A stretch of DNA of 27,129 nt. It comes from Bacteroides sp. (GTDB taxonomy: Bacteria > Bacteroidota > Bacteroidia > Bacteroidales > Bacteroidaceae). Position 1 is the first letter of the stretch; each line of letters opens with the position of its first letter. Below the pieces are notes generated by a model, which saw only the letters and a program-made list of their open reading frames with translations, made no database searches and was not told the DNA's origin. The stretch spans positions 1 to 27,129 of the forward strand of contig DXOJ01000826.1 in assembly GCA_019412865.1 (NCBI GenBank), in the 5' to 3' direction. A program made the position numbers and the translations under genes. This document shows, piece by piece, positions 17,643 through 25,454 of this stretch.

Positions 17643-18743
17643 ATGAAGACAATATATAAAAGTTTGATGACTATCGCTTTTGCCGGACTCTGTCTCGCTT
17701 CATGCGACAAGGAATTGAAAGAAGAGACAGCAATGGAAGTTGGCGTGGTGACAGACAGCAATGTAAGCTTCGATGGCAAAACTGTGACTGTAAAGAAAGG
17801 AAGCCCGGTAACGTTCAGCTTCGATGGTGACCCTGATTTTATCAGTTTCTTCAGCGGCGAGATAGGCCACGAATACAAACACCGGAACAGAATTGAAATG
17901 CAACCGGAAGACGTAGAAAAATGTGAAATCAACTTCTCCGTAGTATATGACTATGGTAGTGCGAAAACCATCGAAGGTTCTACTCACATATTAATATCCG
18001 ATCAATTCGAAGGAATTAGTGGCAACAATGTGGAAAAAGACAAAGAAGCAGTTACTAATTGCGAATGGACAGAACTTGTCAGCCAAGATGAGCTTCCTAA
18101 AGCAACCAAAGATACTAAAGACTATTCTTGTCCTTTAATATCTTACTTGGGTAAAGAAATCAGCATTGCTTTCCGCCTCAACCCTCTTGATAATAGCAGC
18201 ACAATGCCTGTAATACATATTAAAGGCTTACAGCTTAATCTGGAGTTCAACAATGGAAAATCAACCACAATTAATGCAAAGAACTTCGAATTCTCGGCTT
18301 TAAATGTAACCTACAATTTAGATGATCTTTCAAAAAACAACACTCATCTTACCAAATTGAAGGAAGCATTAGGAAATAAAAACCTCACACTTGAAGAGAT
18401 GAAAAGCGCAGAATATGCAGATAAAATAGCATATGCTACTGTAGACGGTAATATTCCTTATTTCTGGAGAATTAGCCAGCCAAGCGATTTCGTAACCAGT
18501 GGCGGAGCAGCAGGGTATACAAAAGGAGATACTTGGCTTATCTCCAATTCCATCCTCCTTAACGGTTCCTGCGATCCTGACGCTGGTGTAGCTATCAAGA
18601 ATATCTCGCAATCGTTGGAGATATACTCACATACCTATGAAGAGGCCGGTACATATACCGCTACTTTCGTAGCCAACAATGCAAACTACGTCCATCAAGG
18701 TGGTCAAGTAGTACGTGAACTGACTATAAACGTTGTAGAATAA
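17643..18743 (+). CDS. DUF5017-like surface glycan-binding lipoprotein (SusE-position SGBP)
   Basis: A 366-aa lipoprotein (lipobox CLASC, C21) whose residues after the cysteine (DKELKEE) are acidic, as in surface-exported Bacteroides lipoproteins. The N-terminal domain reads VTFSFDGDPDFISFFSGEIG followed by HEYKHRNR, typical of the DUF5017 family found third in susCD operons. The C-terminal half (about 160-366) has no motif I recognise by eye but ends in a beta-rich segment (TYEEAGTYTATFVANNANYV). The start is ATG at 17643; an upstream extension overlapping susD has no signal peptide at its end. Its role is inferred to be binding sulfated glycosaminoglycan chains at the surface, matching B. 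theta BT3330 by position. Confidence 0.85.
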   Translation: MKTIYKSLMTIAFAGLCLASCDKELKEETAMEVGVVTDSNVSFDGKTVTVKKGSPVTFSFDGDPDFISFFSGEIGHEYKHRNRIEMQPEDVEKCEINFSVVYDYGSAKTIEGSTHILISDQFEGISGNNVEKDKEAVTNCEWTELVSQDELPKATKDTKDYSCPLISYLGKEISIAFRLNPLDNSSTMPVIHIKGLQLNLEFNNGKSTTINAKNFEFSALNVTYNLDDLSKNNTHLTKLKEALGNKNLTLEEMKSAEYADKIAYATVDGNIPYFWRISQPSDFVTSGGAAGYTKGDTWLISNSILLNGSCDPDAGVAIKNISQSLEIYSHTYEEAGTYTATFVANNANYVHQGGQVVRELTINVVE

Positions 18744-18822
18744 AAATATATCCCCCAATTTTTCTAACCTTCAATCATAGAAAACGTTTATAAAAATCAG
18801 ACTTTAATCAATTTAACATCAG

Positions 18823-18858
18823 AAAGAGAGGGACCGCGAGGTTCCTCTCTTTTACTTT
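18823..18858 (+). terminator. Intrinsic terminator of the susCD-SGBP operon
   Basis: The stem AAAGAGAGGGACC pairs with GGTTCCTCTCTTT (12 Watson-Crick pairs plus one G-U), closed by a GCGA tetraloop and followed by TTTTACTTTTT. It lies 80 bases after the SGBP stop and directly abuts the promoter of the next gene. Confidence 0.88.
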
Positions 18859-18863
18859 TTCTG

Positions 18864-18871
18864 TATCTTTG
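18864..18871 (+). promoter_or_regulatory. -7 box of the dus promoter
   Basis: TATCTTTG ends 16 bases before the ATG at 18888, predicting an untranslated leader of only about 10 bases. The -33 region would fall in the right arm of the preceding terminator. Confidence 0.55.
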
Positions 18872-18887
18872 CACAAAAATAAAAATA

Positions 18888-19832
18888 ATGCCAAAGACTC
18901 TTCCTATTCATTTTGCCCCATTACAAGGTTACACCGAAGTGTTTTACCGTAATGCTCATGCTGCCTGCTTCGGAGGTATAGATACTTATTATACCCCATT
19001 TGTACGACTCGAAAAAGGCGGATTCCGCCATAGAGATGTGCGAGGAATCGAACCCGGGAATAATCAGGTAGCCCATCTGATTCCCCAACTGATAGCCCCT
19101 TCTTTTGAAAAAGCAGAAAAAATCTTATCCCTATTCATTGAAAAGGGATATAAAGAAGTCGACATCAATATGGGATGTCCTTTTCCTATGCTGGCTAAAC
19201 GCCACAATGGTTCCGGCATTCTTCCTTATCCCGAAGAAGTTCAGGCGTTACTTAGCCTGATTACAGAATATCCGCAAATAAGTTTCTCCATCAAAATGAG
19301 GTTGGGCTGGGAAGATCCGGAAGAATGTCTGAAACTGGCTCCGATTATCAATGAGCTACCCTTGCGACAAGTGGTTATGCACCCCCGCTTGGGAAAACAG
19401 CAATACAAAGGAGAAGTTGACCTTAAAGCGTTTGAGGCTTTTCAGAATGCCTGCAAGCATCCGCTCATCTATAATGGAGATATCAATAGTGTAGAAGATA
19501 TTCACCGCATTCAGGAACAGTTTCCCGGACTAGCCGGAATGATGATAGGACGGGGATTACTTGCCAACCCGGCATTAGCTTTGGAGTATAGACAAAACCG
19601 TGCACTCGAGTTCGATGAAATGAGAGAAAAATTGCAATCTATGCACAAATGCGTATACAATCAATATGCAGAACAGTTGGAAGGAGGAGACGAACAACTT
19701 CTGAACAAAATGAAAACTTTCTGGGAATATTTAATGCCGCAAGCAGACAGAAAATTACTGAAAGCAATTCATAAAAGCACAAGTCTCAACAAATATAATC
19801 AGGCAATCCTTGCCTTTTTTAATCAACGATGA
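18888..19832 (+). CDS. dus: tRNA-dihydrouridine synthase
   Basis: FMN- and NADPH-dependent enzyme that reduces uridine to dihydrouridine in the tRNA D-loop (cytosol). At 314 aa it has the usual length. The TIM-barrel motifs are APLQGYTEVFYRNAHA at the start, EVDINMGCPFPMLAKRHNGSG with catalytic C97, SIKMRLGWE, VVMHPRLGKQQYKGEVD, YNGDINSVEDI and MMIGRGLLANPAL. The C-terminal helical domain follows from about residue 240. It is a housekeeping gene lying inside the glycan locus. It has its own promoter and no copy of the candidate HTCS operator, so it is probably not co-regulated. Confidence 0.94.
   Translation: MPKTLPIHFAPLQGYTEVFYRNAHAACFGGIDTYYTPFVRLEKGGFRHRDVRGIEPGNNQVAHLIPQLIAPSFEKAEKILSLFIEKGYKEVDINMGCPFPMLAKRHNGSGILPYPEEVQALLSLITEYPQISFSIKMRLGWEDPEECLKLAPIINELPLRQVVMHPRLGKQQYKGEVDLKAFEAFQNACKHPLIYNGDINSVEDIHRIQEQFPGLAGMMIGRGLLANPALALEYRQNRALEFDEMREKLQSMHKCVYNQYAEQLEGGDEQLLNKMKTFWEYLMPQADRKLLKAIHKSTSLNKYNQAILAFFNQR
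19801..19820 (+). terminator. Possible intrinsic terminator overlapping the end of dus
   Basis: AGGCAA-TCC-TTGCCT followed by five T. The 6-bp stem is short, and the whole element is inside the dus reading frame, ending 12 bases before the end of the stop codon. No other terminator separates dus from the next promoter. Confidence 0.4.
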
Positions 19833-19854
19833 ACTGATAACCAGTAATTTTACG

Positions 19855-19862
19855 TAATTTTG
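19855..19862 (+). promoter_or_regulatory. -7 box of the barrel-protein promoter
   Basis: TAATTTTG fits TAnnTTTG, 24 bases before the ATG at 19887. A near copy (TAATTTTA) lies 11 bases upstream. Confidence 0.5.
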
Positions 19863-19886
19863 CGCCCGTTTACAAACATGCACATT

Positions 19887-21122
19887 ATGAAAAAATACAT
19901 TCTAATCTTTCTTTGTCTGATAACCGTATCAGGCAGTTTCGCACAAATGCAGGATTTCAAGTTCAAATTCTATGGACAGATTCGTACTGACTTCTATTAT
20001 AATAGTCGTGCTAACGAAGAAACCGTAGACGGATTGTTTTATATGTATCCAAAAGACAAAGTGCGTGATCCGGAGGGGAACGATTTGAACTCAACACCCA
20101 ACAGTAACTTCTATACTTTATATTCGCGCCTTGGAGTAGACGTTGCCGGTCCAAAACTGGGAACAGCCAAGACATCTGCCAAAGTAGAAGTCGACTTCCG
20201 CGGCACAGGCACTTCTTATTCGGTCATTCGCCTTCGTCATGCTTATTTGAATCTGGATTGGGGAAAATCAGCTTTATTACTCGGACAGAACTGGCATCCC
20301 TTATTCGGAGATGTGTCTCCGCAGATTCTTAATCTCTCCGTAGGAGCACCGTTTCAGCCCTTCAGCCGTGCGCCACAAATTCGTTATCGCTATACAAACA
20401 AGAATTTCCAACTTACCGGAGCCGCAGTGTGGCAATCACAATATACTTCACAAGGACCGGAAGGGAAAACACATAAGTATCTGAAGCAAAGCTGTATTCC
20501 CGAATTTTATGTCGGAGCTGATTATAAGAATGGCGGTTTGCTGGCCGGCGTAGGCATTGAGTTGTTATCATTGAAACCACGTACGGAGTCTATAGTAAAT
20601 ACAGATAAATACAAAGTAGACGAACGCATCACAACTCTTTCATACGAAGCTCATGTGAAATACACCAACAAAGACTGGTTCATCGCTGCGAAGAGTGTAT
20701 TAGGATCCAATCTGACACAAGCTTCCGGTTTGGGTGGATTCGGGATCAAGTCTGTCAACGAACAAACGGGAGAACAAGAATATACTCCGATACGTTTCTC
20801 CAGCTCTTGGTTCAACGTTGTCTACGGACAGAAATGGAAGCCGGGAATCTTCGTAGGCTATGCCAAGAATCTGGGAACAAGTGATGCACTATATGCTCCC
20901 AAAGGAAATGATGCAAAACTTTATGGAACAGGAACAGACCTTAACCAATTAGTTACGGCAAAAGCAGAACTGACCTACAATGTCCCCCACTGGAAATTCG
21001 GGTTGGAATATACATTAAGCTCTGCATGGTATGGTTCGCTCAATACGTCCAATGGGAAAATTCAAGATACCCATGCCGTATGTAACAACCGTATTGTTGC
21101 CGTTGCCATGTTTATGTTCTAA
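19887..21122 (+). CDS. Outer membrane beta-barrel (porin-like, possibly DcaP-like)
   Basis: A 411-aa secreted protein with a signal peptide ending GSFAQ. It has repeated amphipathic beta strands (FKFYGQIRTDFYYNSR, YTLYSRLGVDVAG, AKVEVDFRGTG, IRLRHAYLNLDWGKSALLLGQ) and a C-terminal aromatic residue (AVAMFMF), all typical of outer membrane barrels. The GQxRTDFY opening and the LGQNWHPLFGD loop recall DcaP-type porins, but I cannot confirm the family by eye. I use ATG at 19887 (MKKYILIFL); the longer reading from TTG at 19860 would begin at the -7 box. It follows dus by 54 bases and converges with the PL8 gene. A role in chondroitin use is not shown by the sequence. Confidence 0.8.
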   Translation: MKKYILIFLCLITVSGSFAQMQDFKFKFYGQIRTDFYYNSRANEETVDGLFYMYPKDKVRDPEGNDLNSTPNSNFYTLYSRLGVDVAGPKLGTAKTSAKVEVDFRGTGTSYSVIRLRHAYLNLDWGKSALLLGQNWHPLFGDVSPQILNLSVGAPFQPFSRAPQIRYRYTNKNFQLTGAAVWQSQYTSQGPEGKTHKYLKQSCIPEFYVGADYKNGGLLAGVGIELLSLKPRTESIVNTDKYKVDERITTLSYEAHVKYTNKDWFIAAKSVLGSNLTQASGLGGFGIKSVNEQTGEQEYTPIRFSSSWFNVVYGQKWKPGIFVGYAKNLGTSDALYAPKGNDAKLYGTGTDLNQLVTAKAELTYNVPHWKFGLEYTLSSAWYGSLNTSNGKIQDTHAVCNNRIVAVAMFMF

Positions 21123-21153
21123 CCTCTCTATACAATTATTTTAATTATATATC

Positions 21154-21253
21154 TGTCACCTGTCACCGATTGCTGCTTAACGGTTTGATTATTAACAATT
21201 AACACCGTGACAGCAATAGGTGACAGCAGTGTGACAACAATAATGCTGTCACC
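21154..21253. repeat. Cluster of TGTCACC/GGTGACA elements with long hairpin
   Basis: TGTCAC/GTGACA occurs six times in 100 bases: TGTCACC at 21154, 21161 and 21247, and GTGACA at 21207, 21220 and 21231. TGTCACCGATTGCTG (21161-21175) pairs with CAGCAATAGGTGACA (21211-21225) with one mismatch. ACGGT/ACCGT pair further in. It lies 32 bases after the barrel gene stop and may serve as its 3' structure. Confidence 0.65.
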
Positions 21254-21342
21254 AGAAACAGATAAACTACATTTCACAACGCGGAGGTATTCACTCTGGA
21301 AGCTCCAGGCAATCCTATTTATTTCATGAATGCATTACCTTT

Positions 21343-21500
21343 GTTTCTCGTGGGGAAACTTTTAGTTTCAAGGCTTGAAACCAAAGGTTTCGTACCGGGA
21401 AACTAAAGTTTCAGCATTGGGAAACTGTAGTTTCAGCACCGAGAAACAATAGTTTCAACGGCATGGAAACTATGGTTTCTCCAAGAGAAACTAGTGTTCC
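21343..21500. repeat. Array of 22-bp palindromic units GAAAC-N4/5-GTTTC
   Basis: GAAAC starts at 21355, 21377, 21399, 21421, 21443, 21466 and 21487 (steps 22, 22, 22, 22, 23, 21). Each is followed 9-10 bases on by GTTTC (GTTCC in the last). A lone GTTTC at 21343 fits the register as a decayed unit. The 4-5 base centres vary (tttta, caaag, taaa, tgta, aata, tatg, tagt) while arms are constant, and flanks tend to GGGAAAC and GTTTCAGCA. It lies between convergent genes, 39 bases from the PL8 stop. Confidence 0.85.
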
Positions 21501-21539
21501 CTTATCAGGAAAAGCAAATGATCTCCTATTGTCTGACTT

Positions 21540-24500
21540 TTATCTCCTTAACTCCACTTCAAAGCTAGCGCCATCTTTGCAACTGAACTGCAAAACTGTT
21601 TGCTTCTTATCAGAAGGAATCACCTTGCAAAACGGAGTTTCTTCTACATTCCATTGCCCTTTTATCGTTACAGTCACAGGTATTTCACCACTGGCATTTT
21701 CAATCCATGGTCGGGAATAGATACTACGTTCGATGCGTTTCCCATCTTTATCAAACGCTTCATCGCTTGGACCGCGATACAAAGCTAAATCCGGTTGTGC
21801 CACCGTCAACTTAATCTTATCAGCAGATCCTTTATGAATCATAACCAGACAGGAAGTATCCACACGTTGTAATAAACCACCCGGCAATGTCGTTTCAGGA
21901 GTTTCAAACAACACATAAGAAATGATCTGTTCGGAAACGGACTCTACAATATGTGCATTCCGGTCTTGCTGTAATACCTTATAAGTGGGCTTCTTTGCAA
22001 ATTTCTTCATCAGAGTTTCATTCGTCTGAGGCAGAACAGCGTATTCATAACTTCCGTTTTTCGGTGCCTTTCCATGATCTACAACCAAAGAAACCCAATC
22101 ACCCTTTGTTTCCTTTCCTGTATTTTGCATTCGCGAGTATTGAGGAAAGTTCTTCTCAAACCGGATGGGAGTTGGAACATAATAACCCGTTCCCAAATGG
22201 TCCACCCATACTTTCTTATCTCCTTGATAATTTTTCCAATAATCATGCCCTGCTTTATCAGTAACTGCCAATTGGAAGATAGTCGTTTCTGTCGGGAACT
22301 CCGTATTTGTATTTTCAATATCCGAACCAAGACAAACAATCATTCCATCGATGAAATGGTAAGATTTACGTGCCCGATGTGATCCGTTGTACTTATCATG
22401 CTCATGTAACTTCATTCCAAAATTACCATTCATCTTCTGTTGAGACAAACCACCGGCAAAAGCCTCGTCGGAGTAAAGCATCTCTTCCATTCCAGAGTAA
22501 CTATCCACATTGAGCACCTTAGCCTGCAATTGCTCCAATGGCAAATGAATAGATGTCACTCCCGGAATACGGTTCCAGTCAAAACCTTCCTGCTGCCAGC
22601 CGCTAGTGGCGGGAGTTACTGTCTGTCCCGGTGCAGCAGTCAATATTTGCAAACTGCCGTGTGCCAGGTAACGACCGTATAGATTTGCTCCCAGATAATG
22701 CTCTGCTGCCCATAGATAACGGGAATGTCCGCGTGCCACAGCCGACCAGTTACTACGACGTTGGACAGAGACGCAACCATATCCCATCGCTATATTTCCC
22801 TGCGGGTCCGGCTCCGGACGGAAACCTTTCTCTATAAGAAGTTTTGCCACCTTACGTTCTTCAGCATTTGAAACCTTAGGCATATATTCAGGAGAGTCAT
22901 TTTCAATACTTGGGTCTGAAATCAGACGGAGGTAAGAAGAAGCCATTCCACTATCATATTCCTCCTTTCCATCGGGAGAACCGGCTAAAGCCATCATAGC
23001 AAAATGCATAGGAACCAGTTTACCTTTTCCATCCGGATGACGGCCGGACATGGAAAGAGGGAAGTTCAGCTTATTGCAGTAGAAACGCATGGTCAACAGT
23101 ACATTTCTCACTGTTTCATGAGCTAACTCGGAAACAGCAAATTCCGTCCGGCTGAAAAGATAGATCATATTGGTTGCTCCATCGAGTCCGCCCACAGCAT
23201 AAGCCGGATAGTTATTTCGATGATGGAAAGCACCTCCGTCTACTTTAAACGAACCGGATAATCCCAATGCAGGACGGCAACCAAAATCAATCCAACGGGA
23301 GAAAGACCGGAGATATTGTAGTTTTTCCGGTGTATCTTCCATCATTAAAATGCTGGCAATGCGTCCTGTGGTCTGTGTATTGAAAGAGTCCATATCAATT
23401 CCATTGACTTCCGGTTTAGGGTATACTTCGTTAGTAATCGCATACCAGCGTAATGTCCGTTCGGCTTCCTGAAGTTGCCCGGTTTCCCTAAGCACATCTT
23501 TCATCAGAAAATATGCCAGGTACAGACCGCGAACACTATAGCCATAATGATGGATGTTTCCCCAACAACTACCATAAGCTACTCCCTGATCGGTTATATG
23601 ATCGTACATTGCTAAGAACTTCTTCTTCATTTCTTCCCGAATCACCGGATTTGCCGCATTATTATATGCAACGGCAATTCTTTTCATCAGGTCGAAATAA
23701 GCACGCATTTCCACTCCCATTTTAGTCAGCATACCTTTATCCCAGTTTGGTATGATCCGTTCATAAGCTTCTGAAGCACGTACCATGTAAATAGGTACTC
23801 CCGATACTTGGCCGTTCTTGTAAGTTATCTGATAGAAATCATATTTCTTGCGGATGGTTTCTACTTCTTTATCAGTCGTTTTTCCTTTCGTGTAGATCAT
23901 ATCACGAAAACGCTTTTCCAACAGTTGCATTTCTGCTCTTTGCTTATCGTCTACAGGAGTCAATTCAATATCCGGTTTCAAAAGCGAGTGTTGATAGACA
24001 ACCAGCCAATGGTTGGTGGTCCCGGCATTGACAAAAGGAACTTGCAGATCGGCCGTCTGTTGACGTGCATCAACTTTAGTAGCCGTAATCAAATGATCGA
24101 TGAAAAGGCTTCCTTTTGAATTTGGAGCAATAATCCGGAGTTCATTCATGCCTTCTTCCGGTGTGCCTTGCATATCACGTTCATAGCAAACCCATGCGGC
24201 ACGCCAACCACTGAAATTAATACCAAAAGGGAAAGATGTGCATCGTTTGCCGTCTTTCAGAAACTGAAACTCAATGGTCGCATCTTGGGGAACTTCATTA
24301 TAAACCCACACAATAAAAGCCGAAAGATATAAATCCTTGCCGGTCGGATCTTTCTTCTCAAACTTCAGGTCTTTCTTGAGTTCCAATATACCACCCGGTT
24401 CAAATGTCCATTCCAACGAATGTTTTCCATCTTTATAATGCAGATCAGATACCGACAGGCGGGAATGGGTAGCGGTGATACAATCCGGTATTTGCGGTTC

Positions 24501-24611
24501 TTCAAAAGAAAACATCCGTTCATCTGTTACAACTTGCGCATGAAGGAATGCTGAACACAAAAGAGAAAACAGAGTTGTCACTCCAAATTTAGTAAAAGGT
24601 TGTTTCATCAT
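21540..24611 (-). CDS. Chondroitin sulfate ABC lyase (polysaccharide lyase family 8)
   Basis: Cleaves chondroitin and dermatan sulfate by beta-elimination, giving 4,5-unsaturated disaccharides. It is 1023 aa with signal peptide (AFLHAQ) and no lipobox. An N-terminal jelly-roll domain (about 26-195) is followed by the alpha-toroid catalytic domain and C-terminal beta-sandwiches. By eye, H464 and Y471 (HRNNYPAY) and R524 (SGRHPDG) fit the catalytic residues of the B. theta ABC lyase as I remember them (His454, Tyr461, Arg514), with a constant offset of ten. H354-H355 ([11 protein letters not shown]) fit its histidines linked to dermatan cleavage. The catalytic Glu is probably E637 (WAAEHYLG). 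ATG at 24608 is an equal start choice. It lies 35 bases after the DUF6250 gene, in one operon. Confidence 0.94.
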   Translation of the reverse strand: MMKQPFTKFGVTTLFSLLCSAFLHAQVVTDERMFSFEEPQIPDCITATHSRLSVSDLHYKDGKHSLEWTFEPGGILELKKDLKFEKKDPTGKDLYLSAFIVWVYNEVPQDATIEFQFLKDGKRCTSFPFGINFSGWRAAWVCYERDMQGTPEEGMNELRIIAPNSKGSLFIDHLITATKVDARQQTADLQVPFVNAGTTNHWLVVYQHSLLKPDIELTPVDDKQRAEMQLLEKRFRDMIYTKGKTTDKEVETIRKKYDFYQITYKNGQVSGVPIYMVRASEAYERIIPNWDKGMLTKMGVEMRAYFDLMKRIAVAYNNAANPVIREEMKKKFLAMYDHITDQGVAYGSCWGNIHHYGYSVRGLYLAYFLMKDVLRETGQLQEAERTLRWYAITNEVYPKPEVNGIDMDSFNTQTTGRIASILMMEDTPEKLQYLRSFSRWIDFGCRPALGLSGSFKVDGGAFHHRNNYPAYAVGGLDGATNMIYLFSRTEFAVSELAHETVRNVLLTMRFYCNKLNFPLSMSGRHPDGKGKLVPMHFAMMALAGSPDGKEEYDSGMASSYLRLISDPSIENDSPEYMPKVSNAEERKVAKLLIEKGFRPEPDPQGNIAMGYGCVSVQRRSNWSAVARGHSRYLWAAEHYLGANLYGRYLAHGSLQILTAAPGQTVTPATSGWQQEGFDWNRIPGVTSIHLPLEQLQAKVLNVDSYSGMEEMLYSDEAFAGGLSQQKMNGNFGMKLHEHDKYNGSHRARKSYHFIDGMIVCLGSDIENTNTEFPTETTIFQLAVTDKAGHDYWKNYQGDKKVWVDHLGTGYYVPTPIRFEKNFPQYSRMQNTGKETKGDWVSLVVDHGKAPKNGSYEYAVLPQTNETLMKKFAKKPTYKVLQQDRNAHIVESVSEQIISYVLFETPETTLPGGLLQRVDTSCLVMIHKGSADKIKLTVAQPDLALYRGPSDEAFDKDGKRIERSIYSRPWIENASGEIPVTVTIKGQWNVEETPFCKVIPSDKKQTVLQFSCKDGASFEVELRR

Positions 24612-24646
24612 GGAAATATAGTCTTATTAGGTTTTCAGTATATAAG

Positions 24647-25339
24647 TCAAAGTATAGTCGCTCTAAAATCTGTAAAGAGTACGTGATTCTGCAAAAGACG
24701 TAAACCGAAGTGTCCGTCACCTTCACTACCCGCAAGGGTATAGCGGAACAACTCTTCATCATTCACAGAATAAGTTGTGATTCCCTTTTCCACTCGAATC
24801 CGAATCTCATACCATTGATTGGGGACGAGTAAATGAGAGGCATCGGTATATTCTTTCAATAAAGGTTTCACCTTGTCATCTGCCACTCCATAATATTCTC
24901 CTTTGTATCGACGGAAACGGGTCGTTGAATTATCATTTCCTCCGTATCCAACGTAGAAAAGGTTTAATGTATTGTAGTTTTTAAAGATGCCGTCACGCCA
25001 CTGACTACGGGCAAAAAGATCATCAGGGTATTTAGGATCATTGGCAGCCCAGAAGCAGTTCAGATCACTCAAGCGGTCATACTTTCCACCTTGCATCACC
25101 ATACAAATACGATAATTTATTTCATAATCGCCTGCCAATCGTTGCCGATACCACATAGTCAGTCCGTCTGGAACTATCAATTCTAATGTATCTGCACGTT
25201 CTATTATTTGCAAAGCATGGGATGCATCTTCTATTTTCCATTGCTGCACAAAAGAACCTTTGTGTTGTGCCAAAAGCACCACACTATTTAAGAAAAAAAA
25301 AGTAATCAAACTGTAGCCTATAAAAAATCGCTTCGTCAT
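24647..25339 (-). CDS. Secreted DUF6250-type protein, co-operonic with the lyase
   Basis: A 230-aa protein with a signal peptide (MTKRFFIGYSLITFFFLNSVVLLAQ) and no lipobox cysteine, so predicted to be periplasmic. The block DYEINYRICMVMQGGKYDRLSD followed by LNCFWAANDPKYPDD, the GYGGNDNSTTRFRRY segment and QWYEIRIRVEKGITTYSVNDEELFRY are what I associate with DUF6250, a concanavalin-like beta-sandwich group often next to polysaccharide lyases and hydrolases. No catalytic residues can be assigned. The gene ends 35 bases before the PL8 start, suggesting a joint role in glycosaminoglycan breakdown, either binding or an undescribed activity. Confidence 0.8.
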   Translation of the reverse strand: MTKRFFIGYSLITFFFLNSVVLLAQHKGSFVQQWKIEDASHALQIIERADTLELIVPDGLTMWYRQRLAGDYEINYRICMVMQGGKYDRLSDLNCFWAANDPKYPDDLFARSQWRDGIFKNYNTLNLFYVGYGGNDNSTTRFRRYKGEYYGVADDKVKPLLKEYTDASHLLVPNQWYEIRIRVEKGITTYSVNDEELFRYTLAGSEGDGHFGLRLLQNHVLFTDFRATIL

Positions 25340-25373
25340 TACGGTATTAGTTTAAAGATTATTCTTCCGAATA

Positions 25374-25381
25374 CAAAGAAA
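25374..25381 (-). promoter_or_regulatory. Possible -7 box of the DUF6250-PL8 operon
   Basis: The minus strand reads TTTCTTTG, one base off TAnnTTTG, 34 bases before the ATG at 25339 and right at the tail of the preceding terminator. Upstream (25411-25430) it reads TTTGAGATATTTTGTAC, sharing the 10-mer TATTTTGTAC with the sulfatase operator. Spacing to the box is 46, not 56. Confidence 0.3.
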
Positions 25382-25405
25382 CCCCTCTTTTCGAAAAAAG
25401 AGGGG
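25382..25405 (-). terminator. Intrinsic terminator of the LruC-domain gene
   Basis: A perfect 10-bp stem (CCCCTCTTTT / AAAAGAGGGG) with a TTCG loop on the minus strand, followed by TTTCTTT. It lies 50 bases beyond the stop of the minus-strand gene at 25455. Confidence 0.88.
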
Positions 25406-25454
25406 CTCAAATTGTACAAAATATCTCAAATAATGTATTGACTGGGAAATTGTA

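Noticed and set aside
16964..17932. Minus-strand 322-aa reading frame across the end of susD and the start of the SGBP gene
   Set aside because: It is long but lies opposite two genes with clear family motifs, spans their boundary and has a low-complexity composition. It is taken as a shadow.
21296..21308. Small hairpin CTGGA-AGC-TCCAG
   Set aside because: The five-base stem without a T run is too weak to call a terminator or RNA element.
21343..21500. CRISPR array
   Set aside because: The repeated part is only about 14 bp and the gaps 7-8 bp. Every unit is its own palindrome, and no cas genes are present.
21463..21720. 85-aa plus-strand reading frame over the palindrome array and the lyase 3' end
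   Set aside because: It begins inside the repeat and overlaps the lyase gene antisense, with no promoter or homology signal.
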